64,000 bases of DNA. It comes from Symbiodinium natans (lineage: Eukaryota > Sar > Dinophyceae > Suessiales > Symbiodiniaceae). Location: contig CAJNDS010002199.1 in assembly GCA_905221605.1 (NCBI GenBank), positions 135,001 through 199,000 of the forward strand, given 5' to 3'. Under the pieces are notes generated by a model. The model saw only the letters and a program-made list of their open reading frames with translations. It was not told the DNA's origin and ran no database searches. Position 1 is the stretch's first letter; every line of letters begins with the position of its first letter. This document shows, piece by piece, positions 48,421 through 58,099 of the stretch. Position numbers and translations under genes: made by a program.

Positions 48421-51400
48421 CCGAAGACCTTGCAACTACGTAAACGACCCAAGTTTCCTCAGTATTTATCTTCGATTTTTAAATTCAGGGTTAGGGTTTA
48501 GGGTGTCGGGTTTAGGCTTGCTTTGGTCACCGACACTGACTACTTTACTAAAGTGTCGCCCGGCTCGGGTCAACCAAACGGTTTAGGGTTTAGAGATTAG
48601 GGGGCTTAGTTTAGGGTTTCAAGTTTTTTTGAACTCAGGGTTTAGGGCCCAGGCTATTTAACACCAATTGGTGGCATGAGGTCGTACTTCTTCCCATCTC
48701 TGATAATCAAGCACGCAAAGGTGGCAACAAATCATACTTCTTCCCATCTTTGACAATCAAGCACAAATTGGTGGCAACAAATCGTACTTCTTCCCATCTT
48801 TGAGAATCAAGCACAAATTGCTGACAACAAAACATACTTCTCCCCATCTTTCATTATCAAGCACACAAGGGGGCAACATATCATACTTCTTCCCATCTTT
48901 GACAATCAAGCACAAATTGGTGGCAACAAATCGTACTTCTTCCCATCTTTGACAATCAAGCACAAATTGTTGGCAACAAATCGTATTTCTTACCATCTTC
49001 GATCATCAAGCACACATTTGGCGGCAACAACCCGTACTTCTTCCCATCTTTGATAATCAAGTACACAAAGGTGGCAACAAATCATACTTCTTCCCATCTA
49101 TCTCCAATCCTATACACTCGACTCACCGAAGACCTTACAGCTAGTAAACGACCCAAGCTTCCTCAAGATTTATCTTCGATCTTTAAATTCAGGATTTATG
49201 GTTTAGGGTGTCGGGTTTAGGCTTGCTTTGGTCACCGACACTGACTACTTTGCCAAATGTGTCGCCCGATTTGGATCAAACAAACTGGATTTTTTTGCAA
49301 ATGCTTCACAGTCTAGGGCATAGGCCTGTTTTTTTGGTTTGAGTTTAGGGCTTAGGGGCTTAGTTTAGGGTTTTAAGTTTTTAGAATTCAGGGTTTAGGG
49401 GCCGGGGCATTAAACACGAATTGGTGGCAACAAATCGTACTTCTTCTCATCTTTGATAATCAAGCCCACAAAGGACGCAACAAATCATACTTCTTCCCAT
49501 CTTTGACAATCAAGCACAAATTGATGGCAACAAATCGTAATCAAGCACACATTGGCGGCAACAACCCGTGCTTCTTGCCATCTTTGATCATCAAGCACAC
49601 AAAGATGGCAACAAATCGTACTTCTTCCCATGTTTGATAATCAAGCACAAATTGCCGACAACGAATCGTACTTCTTGCCGTCTTTGATCATCAAGCACAC
49701 AAAGATGGCAACAAATCGTACTTCTTCCCATGTTTGATAATCAAGCACACAAAGGTGGCAACAAATCATACTTCTTCCCATCTTTGACAATCAAGCACAA
49801 TTTGCTGGCAACAAATCTTACTTCTTGCCATCTTTGATAATCAAGCACAAATTGCTGGCAACAAATCGTACTTCTTACCATCTTTGATTGTCAAGCACAC
49901 ATTCGTGGCAACAAATCGTACTTCTTCCCACCTTTGACAATCAAGCACAATTTGCTGGCAACAAATCGTACACCCTGCCATGCCTCGCATAGATACCGGC
50001 CCACCGAAGGCCTTACAATTAAGTAAACAATACAAATTTCTTCAAGATCGATCTATCTCCAATCCTTTACCCTCGACCCGCCGAAGACCTTACAACTATG
50101 TAAACGGCCCAAGTTTCCTCAAGATTTTTCTTCGATCTTTAATTTCAGGATTTATGGTTTAGGGTGTCGGGTTTAGGCTTGTTTTTGTCACCGACACTGA
50201 CTACTCTACTGAAAATGTCGCCCGGTTTGGGTCAACCAAACTGACTATTCTTTGCAAATGCTTCACAGTTTAGGCCTGTTTTTCGGTTTAGGGTTTAGGG
50301 TTTAGGGGGCTTAGTTTCGGGTTCAAGTTTTTAGAATTCAGGATTTAGGGTCCAGGAACTTAAACAGCAATTGGCGGCAACAAATCGTACTTCTTCCCAG
50401 TTTTGACAATCAAGCCCAAATTGCTGGCAACAAATCGAACTTCTTCCCATCTTTGACAATCAAGCACAAATTGCTGGCAACAAATCGTACTTCTTACCGT
50501 CTTTGACAATCCAGCACAAATTTCTGGCAACAAATCGTACACCTTGCCATGCCTCGCATAGATACCGACCCACCGAAGGCCATACAATGAAGTAATCAAG
50601 ACAAATTTCTTCAAGATCGACCTATCTCCAATCCTTTACCCTCGACCCACCGAAGACCTTACAATTACGTTCACGACTCAAATTTCCTCAAGATCTATCT
50701 TCGATCTGTAATTTCAGAATTTCTGGTTTAGGGTGTCGGGTTTAGGCTTGCTTTGGTCACCGACACTGACTACTTTACTAAATGTGTCGCCCGATTTGGA
50801 TCAAACAAACTGTTTTTTTTTTCAAACGCTTCACGGTTTGGGGTTTAGGCATGTTTTTTCGGTTTAGGGTTTAGAATTTAGGGGACATAGTTTAGGGTTT
50901 CAAGTTTTTGGAATTCAGGGTTTAGGGCCCAGGCTATTAAACACAGATTCTTGTCAACAAATCGCACTTCTTGCCATTTTTGACAATCAAGCACAAATTG
51001 ATGGCAACAAATCGTACTTCTTACCATCTTTGATCATCAAGCACACATTGGTGGCAACAGGTCGTACTTCTTCACATCTTTCATTATCAAGCACACAAAG
51101 GGGGCAACATATCATACTTCTTCCCATCTTTGACAATCAAGCACAAATTGGTGGCAACAAATCGTACTTCTTCCCATCTTTGACAATCAAGCACAAATTG
51201 TTGGCAACAAATCGTATTTCTTACCATCTTCGATCATCAAGCACACATTGGCGGCAACAACCCGTACTTCTTCCCATCTTTGATAATCAAGCACACAAAG
51301 GTGGCAACAAATCATACTTCTTCCCATCTATCTCCAATCCTATACACTCGACTCACCGAAGACCTTACAACTAGTAAACGACCCAAGCTTCCTCAAGATT

Positions 51401-54400
51401 TATCTTCGATCTTTAAATTCAGGATTTATGGTTTAGGGTGTCGGGTTTAGGCTTGCTTTGGTCACCGACACTGACTACTTTACCAAATGTGTCGCCCGAT
51501 TTGGATCAAACAAACTGGATTTTTTTTGCAAATGCTTCACAGTTTAGGGTTTAGGCCTGTTTTTTTGGTTTGAGTTTAGGGTTTAGGGGCTTAGTTTAGG
51601 GTTTTAAGTTTTTAGAATTCAGGGTTTAGGGCCCAGGGTATTAAACACGAATTGGTGGCAACAAATCGTACTTCTTACCATCTTTGATGATCAAGCACAC
51701 AAAGGAGGCATCAAATCATACTTCTTCCCATCTTTGACCATCAAGCACAAATTGCTGGCAACAAATCGTAGTCAAGCACACATTGGCGGCAACAACCCGT
51801 ACTTCTTGCCATCTTTGATCATCAAGCGCACAAAGATGGCAACAAATCGTACTTCTTCCCATGTTTGATAATCAAGCACAAATTACTGGCAACAAATCGT
51901 ACACCCTGCCATGCCTCGCATAGATACCGGCCCACCGAAGGCCTTACAATTAAGTAAACAATACAAATTTCTTCAAGATCGATCTATCTCCAATCCTTTA
52001 CCCTCGACCCGCCGAAGACCTTACAACTATGTAAAAGGCCCAAGATTCCTCAAGATTTATCTTCGATCTTTAATTTCAGGATTTATGGTTTAGGGTGTCG
52101 GGTTTAGGCTTGTTTTTGTCACCGACACTGACTACTCTACTGAATGTGTCGCCCGGTTTGGGTCTTGGTTCTCAGGCTATTAAACACCAATTTGTGGCAT
52201 TAGGTCGTACTTCTTCCCAGCACAATTAATCAAGCACACAAAGGTGGCACCAAATCATATTTCTTCCCATCTTTGACAATCAAGCACAATGTGCTGGTCT
52301 TTGATCATCAAGCACACATTGGTGGCAACAAATCATACTTCTTCCCATCTTTGATCATCAAGCACAATTTGCTGGCAACAAATTGTACTTCTTACCATCT
52401 TTGATCATCAAGCACACATTGGTGGCAACAAGTCGTACTTCTCCCCATCTTTAATTATCAAGCACACATTGGTGGCAACAAATCGCACTGCTTCTTATCT
52501 TTGACAATCAAGCACAAATTGCTGGCAACAAATCGTACGCCTTCCACCGAAGACCTTACAACTACGTAAACGACCCAAGTTTCCTCAAGATCTATCTTCG
52601 ATCTTGAAGATTTCGGGCTTAGGGTTTAGGTGTCGGGTTTAGGCTTGTTCTGGTCACCGACACTGACCCGGTTTGGGTCAACCAAACTGACTATTTTATG
52701 CAAACGCTTCACGGTTTAGGGTTTAGGCCTGTTTTTTGGGTTTAGGGTTAGGGTTTAGGGGGCTTAGTTTAGGGTTTCAAGTTTTTAGAATTCAGGGTTT
52801 AGGGCCCAGGGTATTAAACACCAATGGATGGCAACAAATCGTACTTCTCTCCTTATCTTTGAAAATCAAGCACACATTCGTGGCAACAAATCGCACTTCT
52901 TCCCATCTTTGACAACCAAGCACAAATTGCTGGCAACAAATCTTACTTCTTTCCATCTTTGACAATCAAGCACAATTTGCTGGCAACAAATCGTGCACCT
53001 TGCCATGCCTCGCATAGATACCGACCCAGCGAAGGCCATACAATTAAGTAAACAAGACAAATTTCTTCAAGATCGATCTATCTCCAATCCTTTACCCTCG
53101 ACCCACCGAAGACCTTAAGTTTCCTCAAGACCTATCTTCGATCTCTAAAATTTAGGGTTTAGGGTTTAGGGTGTCGGGTTTAGGCTTGCATTGGTCACCA
53201 ACACTGACTACTTTACTAAATGTGTCGCCCGGTTTGGGTCAACCAAACTGACAATTTTTTGCAAATGCTTCACGGTTTAGGGCTTAGGCCTGTTTTTTTC
53301 GGTTTAGGGCTTAGGGGGCTTAGTTTAGGGTTTCAAGATTTTAGAACTCAGGGTTTAGGGCCCAGGCTATTAAACACCACTTGGTTGCAACAAATCGTAC
53401 TTCTTCCCATCTTTGGTCATCAAGCACAAATTGCTGGCAACAAATCGTACTTCTTACCATCTTTGGTCATCAAGCACACATTGGTGGCAACAAATCATAC
53501 TTCTTCCCATCTTTGACAATCAAGCACAATGCGCTGGCAACAAATGGTACTTCTTCCCATCTTTGATAATCAAATACAAATTGCTGGCAATAAATCGCAT
53601 TTCTTCCCATCTTGACAAGCAAGCACAGATTGCTGGCAACAAATCGTACTTCTTCCCTTTTTTGTCAATCAAGCACAAATTGCTGGCATAAAATCGGACC
53701 GACCCACCGAAGGCCTTACGATTAAGTAAACAATACAAATTTCTTCAAGATCGATCTATCTCCAATCCTTTCCCTCGACCCACCGAAGACCTTACAGCTA
53801 TGTAAACGATCCAAGTTTTCTCAAGATCTATCTTCGATTTTTAAAATTTAGGGTTTAGGGTGTCGGGTTTAGGCTTGTTTTGGTCACCAACACTGACTAC
53901 TTTACTAAATGTGTCGCCCGGTTTGGGTCAACCAGACTGACTATTTTACGCAAACGCTTCACGGTTTAGGGTTTAGGCCTGTTTTTTGGGTTTAGGGTTT
54001 AGGGGGCTTAGTTTAGGGTTTCAAGTTTTTAGAACTCAGGGTTTAGGGCCCATTCTAATAAACACCCATTGGTGGCAACAAATCGCACTTCTTCCCATTT
54101 TTGACAATCAAGCACAAATTGCTGGCAACAATACTTCTTCCCATCTTTGGTCATCAAGCACAAATTGCTGGCAACAAATCGTTCTTCTACCCATCTTTGA
54201 TGATCAAGCACACAAAGGAGGCAACAAATCATACTTCTTCCCATCTTTGGCAATCAAGAACAATTTGCTGGCAACAAATCGTACACCTTGCCATGCTTCG
54301 CATAGATACCGACCCACCGAAGGCCATACAACTAAGTAAACAATGCAAATTTCTTCAAGATCGATCTATCTCCAATCCTTTCCCTCGACCCACCGAAGAC

Positions 54401-54580
54401 CTTACAACTATGTAAACGACCCAAGCTTCCTCAAGATCTATCTTCCATCTCTAAAACTTAAAGTTTAGGGTTTAGGGTGTCGGGTTTAGGCTTGTTTTGG
54501 TCACCGACACTGACTACTTTATTGAATGTGTGGCCCGGTTTGGGTCAACCAAGCTGACTATTTTTTGCAAATGCTTCACG
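48420..54580. repeat. Second copy of the 14-kb super-repeat (truncated)
   Basis: Matches ~34440-40579 at an offset of ~13,960, rising to ~14,002 after a ~44-bp indel near 35995/49950. Segments at 36357, 37029, 37909, 38864 and 39984 recur at 50360, 51030, 51911, 52866 and 53986. It stops abruptly at 54580, in the middle of the telomere-like block. Confidence 0.85.
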
Positions 54581-54691
54581 CTTCCTTCACGCGTGCGTGA
54601 TTGTGCTTTATCGTTAGCTTAAACGAATGCGGGCAACGTTTGCCTAACAAGTTGTTAAGTCGGGAGACGAGGGAAACGTTCGCCCATGCAG

Positions 54692-54728
54692 TCGCTTGAA
54701 GCTCGAAGCGTAGCTTCCTGGTTTTTCT
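54692..54728 (+). repeat. 37-bp 5'-UTR repeat, upstream copy
   Basis: Starts TCGCTTGAAGCTCGAAGCG and ends GGTTTTTCT. It is preceded by AG (54690-54691), a possible trans-splice acceptor. Identical to 54750-54786. Confidence 0.9.
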
Positions 54729-54749
54729 CCGTAGCCATTTTGGCTCAAG
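54729..54749 (+). other. Dinoflagellate spliced-leader relic
   Basis: All 21 bases match the conserved part of the dinoflagellate spliced leader (starts CCGTAGCCA, ends GGCTCAAG); the T at 54728 fits its variable first base. It is not followed by the GT donor expected of an SL RNA gene but by the 37-bp UTR repeat, as in a mature trans-spliced mRNA. It is therefore a retroposed mRNA relic rather than an SL RNA gene. Confidence 0.92.
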
Positions 54750-54786
54750 TCGCTTGAAGCTCGAAGCGTAGCTTCCTGGTTTTTCT
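54750..54786 (+). repeat. 37-bp 5'-UTR repeat, downstream copy
   Basis: Identical to 54692-54728 and fused directly to the spliced-leader relic. It is followed by 24 bases and then the ATG of the next gene. Confidence 0.9.
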
Positions 54787-54810
54787 GTAGTTGCCTTAGC
54801 CTTGCGAGCC

Positions 54811-55803
54811 ATGGGGCCTAAGAAGGAGGTTCAAGCCGTTGAGGAGATGAGCGCAGCGTCTGCGCCAGCGTCTGCTCCGGGTATCACTCGTGATGCTCCC
54901 ATGCGTCGTGGGAGCCAAGAGACCCCTTACCGGTACGCTCGCCGTGGTTCGGCCTTGGCCCCTTACCCTTGGGAGCGCGGCGCTGTGAGTACTGCACCGG
55001 CGAACGTTTTGCTGCAGATTCACGAGGCCCGTGCTGCCCTTCGTTTCCTCAAGGAAGTCGAGCAAGACGTTTTTGTCCAAGCCTTGCGCGAGGAGCTCAG
55101 CAATAGCAACGTTTGCTATTTTCAGCACTGTTTTGCTACCTTGTGGGACGATTCCCAGAGTGAGTCCTCTGACAGCGACCTGGACGTTCCGGTGTTCGTG
55201 TCTCGGGCCGCTGATGACCCCCCTGCGGCACCGGAAGCACAGCCTGCGTCGCCGGCGGCCGTGCCAGTGCACGCGCCCCCCACTGCGCAGGTCGTACCTG
55301 ATTCGCCGGCGGCCGTGCCGGCGGACGTGCCCCCCACTGCGCAGGTCGTACCTGCCACTGTGATCAGCTCCGAAGACGAGCCTGCTCCAGAGCATCCAAG
55401 GCCCCGTGGGCCGGGGGACGTTCCCCCCTCGCTCATGGAGCAGCTTGCCCTCGCCGGCACCGTGTGGGAGTGGCCCTCCAATCCCTACAGCGAGGAGTGG
55501 CGTGGTCACCCGGATCTCGTAGATCTCAGATTTCCGCAAAACAGGACGTTGCCTGCCTCCTTGCCGTCTATGGGCACGTGGCCCTATTACCGAAATCAGC
55601 ACCGGCTTCCGAAGTACCCCAATCTGCATGGCAGTTTGGAGTGCCAGCGGCCGTGCCCGGTGTGCCGCAACGTTTGCGGCCGGGAGGAACAACCCTTCCG
55701 TCGCAAGTGTCACAGCCACCACGAGTGTGACCGTTGTCACAGGCGTGGGGACCCCGCCCACCCGCGGCCCAACGCTCGCGGTCGTATCCGCGAGGGGCGA
55801 TGA
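54811..55803 (+). CDS. Hypothetical Cys/His-rich protein, 330 aa
   Basis: The ATG at 54811 (GCCATGG context) is the first after the spliced-leader relic. An upstream in-frame TTG at 54802 is not needed. Family not recognised. A basic, Ala-rich N-terminus is followed by a helical segment around residues 70-105 (VLLQIHEARAALRFLKEVEQ). An acidic Ser/Asp patch comes next, then a Pro/Ala linker with two near-identical repeats (SPAAVPVHAPPTAQVVP type), and a C-terminal cluster CPVCRNVC...CHSHHECDRCH. That cluster is likely to bind zinc. It is first in the plus-strand gene series and could be a structural or accessory protein of the retroelement, or a host gene next to it. Confidence 0.65.
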   Translation: MGPKKEVQAVEEMSAASAPASAPGITRDAPMRRGSQETPYRYARRGSALAPYPWERGAVSTAPANVLLQIHEARAALRFLKEVEQDVFVQALREELSNSNVCYFQHCFATLWDDSQSESSDSDLDVPVFVSRAADDPPAAPEAQPASPAAVPVHAPPTAQVVPDSPAAVPADVPPTAQVVPATVISSEDEPAPEHPRPRGPGDVPPSLMEQLALAGTVWEWPSNPYSEEWRGHPDLVDLRFPQNRTLPASLPSMGTWPYYRNQHRLPKYPNLHGSLECQRPCPVCRNVCGREEQPFRRKCHSHHECDRCHRRGDPAHPRPNARGRIREGR

Positions 55804-56396
55804 GTCGTCGCCTGGGTGGGTGAACGTTCCCCTCTGCGCCCTGGGGCCGTCGCGTCGGCAGGTCCTCGGGCCGTGCCCGCGGCGTGTCTTCCTGGAGTGG
55901 ATCCTCCCCGACTCCGCAGTTTACAATTGCTTACTCAGCCACCTTGGGGTGCAGAAAATGTACGTGCTTGAGCGAAGTGCTCAATAAGCCGTGAGTTCGA
56001 GCGGAGTGCTCCGTCAGGGCCGTTACCCTGCTCCTGTAGTAAGCAAAGAGTTTGAGCGGAGTGCTCCGTCAGGGCCGTTACCCTGCCTATGTGGCGAAGT
56101 GCCTCTTTGTGAGAGTCGTAACGCTGGAGCGACGTGCTCCTCTATGCGAAGTAGTCGAGCGAAGTGCTCCCATAGCGACGTGCTAGAGCGAAGTGCTCGT
56201 GGGGAAGTCCCAATTCACCTTCCAGAGCGACGTGCTCTAAGTGTTACGTTGAGCGATGTGCTCCCTAGGGCCGTTACCCTACTTTGTCTGGCGATGTGCC
56301 TGACCTTTCTGGGACGACGTTGTCCGTGTACGTTTACCGCTCAGTAGCGTCTTCAGCTTGTAGTGTAGCACTGCGCCTCTGTCCCAGCACTCTGCC
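55804..56396 (+). promoter_or_regulatory. Intergenic region with repeated GAGCGAAGTGCTC hairpins
   Basis: About nine variants of GAGC-GAAGT-GCTC (also GACGT, GGAGT, GATGT loops) between 55970 and 56260, each able to form a 4-bp stem. AGGGCCGTTACCCT occurs three times. A 39-bp near-identical direct repeat lies at 55993-56031 and 56048-56086. Function is unknown; position between two genes suggests a regulatory or RNA-processing element. Confidence 0.4.
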
Positions 56397-57479
56397 ATGG
56401 CAGCGAAGGGTAGCATGTCCTTCGATGAAGCCACGTTGGCTTGCTTCCGTGAAGCCGAAGCTTCTCTCGGAGAAGGCGGCGCGGCTTTCGCCACGGATGT
56501 GGTGGAGGTGGCCGTTGCCGCTGGGTGGACCCGCGTCGGGGATCCCGGCCGTGCCGGCGTGAATTCGTTTGCGGCGATCCTGCTAGGCTTCGTGCCGCCT
56601 TTTCCCAACTTGCCTCCCCCCGCGTCGGGGGCTGCCCAGCCACCTGCTGTGCCGGAGAACGTTTCTCCTCCCCAAGCTGGGGTGTCCGAAAACAAAGACA
56701 CGGCCCCCCAGCCTCCCGCTGCTGCTGCGCCGGACGTTCCCGCGCAGGCGGCCAAAGAAGAGGCGTCCTCTTCGGACGATGCCTCGGATGATACTGAGCC
56801 GGCGGATACCCCGGCCGAGCCCTCCGACGTTCGGAAGGAGGCCGCCGCTGCCGCGGTAAAAGCTAAGGGCCGTGCCCTTTCAAAGCGGCGTGCGCGTAGC
56901 AGCAAGCGCAGCCCTTCGTACGAGTACACGTACGAGAGCTACAGCCCTGACGACCAGGCGGACACGAGGGCCGTGCCCCCGTCCCCCGACTCTGGGGAAA
57001 CCGCCCGCCATGAGCGCGACGATCGCGCACGGCCTGCTCGTAAGCAGCCACGCGTCTTTGTCGACGCCCGACGTCCCGCTCTGTTCAGGGGAGCGACGGC
57101 AGAGGTTCCGGCCGTGCCGCCTCCCCCCCCTGCTGGCCCCAGACGTTCTGGTGCGGAGTTGAGACCCCACTCAGCCCGACCTGGAGCACAGGGCCGTGCC
57201 CGCACACCCGCGTCGGGGTCTGACCTTGCCGGACGCCGTGCGTCCGGTGCCGATGGCCCGGTGAGAGCCATGATGTGTGATAGCGGCTGCGGAGTGCCGC
57301 TTGAGCCCGACTCCATCCACGCCTTCACCTGCAGCGTCTGCAGGTGGCAGTGGGACGGCGTCGTACGCCGAGGGGGCAGGGTCCAGAAGCACTGGTACTG
57401 CCCCAGCTGCAGAGTCATTTACTGCAGGGACTGCTGCAGGGTCTCCGTGAGACAGGCGCACGCGCGTCGTACGCGCTGA
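56397..57479 (+). CDS. Hypothetical protein with C-terminal zinc-binding domain, 360 aa
   Basis: The start ATG at 56397 (CTGCCATGG) fits. The N-terminal ~95 residues are compact and hydrophobic (MSFDEATLACFREAEASLGE, then VAAGWTRVGDPGRAGVNSFA). The middle is acidic, Ala/Pro-rich and probably disordered, with a basic SKRRARSSKR patch and a Tyr-rich YEYTYESYSP. The C-terminus holds a dense Cys pattern (CDSGCG, CSVC, CPSC, CRDCC) resembling a RING/B-box-like zinc fold; no exact family is assigned. A canonical GT-AG intron (57447-58099) would join this protein in frame to the recombinase; otherwise it stops at 57479. Confidence 0.65.
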   Translation: MAAKGSMSFDEATLACFREAEASLGEGGAAFATDVVEVAVAAGWTRVGDPGRAGVNSFAAILLGFVPPFPNLPPPASGAAQPPAVPENVSPPQAGVSENKDTAPQPPAAAAPDVPAQAAKEEASSSDDASDDTEPADTPAEPSDVRKEAAAAAVKAKGRALSKRRARSSKRSPSYEYTYESYSPDDQADTRAVPPSPDSGETARHERDDRARPARKQPRVFVDARRPALFRGATAEVPAVPPPPPAGPRRSGAELRPHSARPGAQGRARTPASGSDLAGRRASGADGPVRAMMCDSGCGVPLEPDSIHAFTCSVCRWQWDGVVRRGGRVQKHWYCPSCRVIYCRDCCRVSVRQAHARRTR

Positions 57480-58099
57480 ATGCGTTCGCCTTTCCCCGGT
57501 CGTACCAGGGTTTGTCGGTTTCGACCGCAGCTAGGTCCGGCGTCGTACGCCCTCGGTGCGTCCCCTGGAGTGTAGAGGGTGGTTTTGGAGTTTTTGCGTT
57601 GGTGGTCTAGAATGGCGGCCGTGCCGCTGCAAAATTTCCAGACCAACTGAGTGTGCGCAGTGAAAAAGACAGCTCCTTGGGTCAAGGGGCTGTAGTTGCT
57701 GCCGTGTGAGTTTTAGCGTTGTGGGCCCCCGCGTTGGGATGTCATGCCCCCGCCGGTAAGTACCGGTCCGGTTTGTAAATGGCCAGAGTGGCCGCCCCGG
57801 GATTGCTGGTAGCATCCCCCTGCCGTCCGGCCGTTACCGGAGCACTGGAGGAAGTCTCCTTGTGCATGCGTACACATGAGCAGCTGTTAAGTTTCAAGTG
57901 CGCTCGATCATCCGCTCCGTATCTGCTCCAGGCCGGGGTGGTCTTGCGAAGTGCATTTTCTTTGGGAGCGAGGGCTGCGTGTTGTGCCCACTGTGTTGGA
58001 ATGGCTCGCAGCATCCAGATGTTTTCCGATCGAGCCGATAGAGCCTGGGCCAGGCTGCCCAGTCAGTCTGTACAGCTCCCTTAGGAGGTCAGTTTCCAG
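57480..58099 (+). other. Non-coding gap, possible intron
   Basis: No convincing ORF. GTGAGA at 57447 could be a donor and TTTCCAG ending at 58099 an acceptor. Removing 57447-58099 joins two open frames in phase 0. It may equally be a plain intergenic region. Confidence 0.3.

Larger units (their letters stand above)
29371..54580. repeat. 25-kb composite satellite with higher-order structure
   Basis: Each higher-order unit has three parts. First, a variable number of 50-bp monomers (core CAACAAATCGTACTTCTTCC, then ATCTTTGACAATCAAGCAC). Second, a ~190-bp block starting near CCTTGCCATGCCTCGCATAG with two CGACCCACCGAAG words. Third, a telomere-like block with TTTAGGG heptamers, GGTGTCGGGTTTAGGCTTG, the GGTCACCGACACTGAC core and GGGGGCTTAG. 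I count about 38 third-part blocks, ~480-950 bp apart. TTTAGGG is on the plus strand here. The many 60-119-codon frames recur with the repeat and are not genes. Confidence 0.95.

Noticed and set aside
29394-54415. Dozens of 60-119-codon ORFs on both strands
   Set aside because: They recur at the satellite period with near-identical sequence on both strands and read through 50-bp monomers and TTTAGGG blocks.
29371-54580. CRISPR-like array
   Set aside because: The 50-bp repeats abut one another with no unique spacers, repeat identity is variable, and the genome is eukaryotic.
54692-54786. An SL RNA gene
   Set aside because: The leader is followed by UTR sequence instead of a GT donor and Sm-site region, so it is a processed copy.
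54786-54808. A second, degenerate spliced-leader relic (GTAGTTGCCTTAGCC)
   Set aside because: Similarity beyond the first few bases is at chance level.
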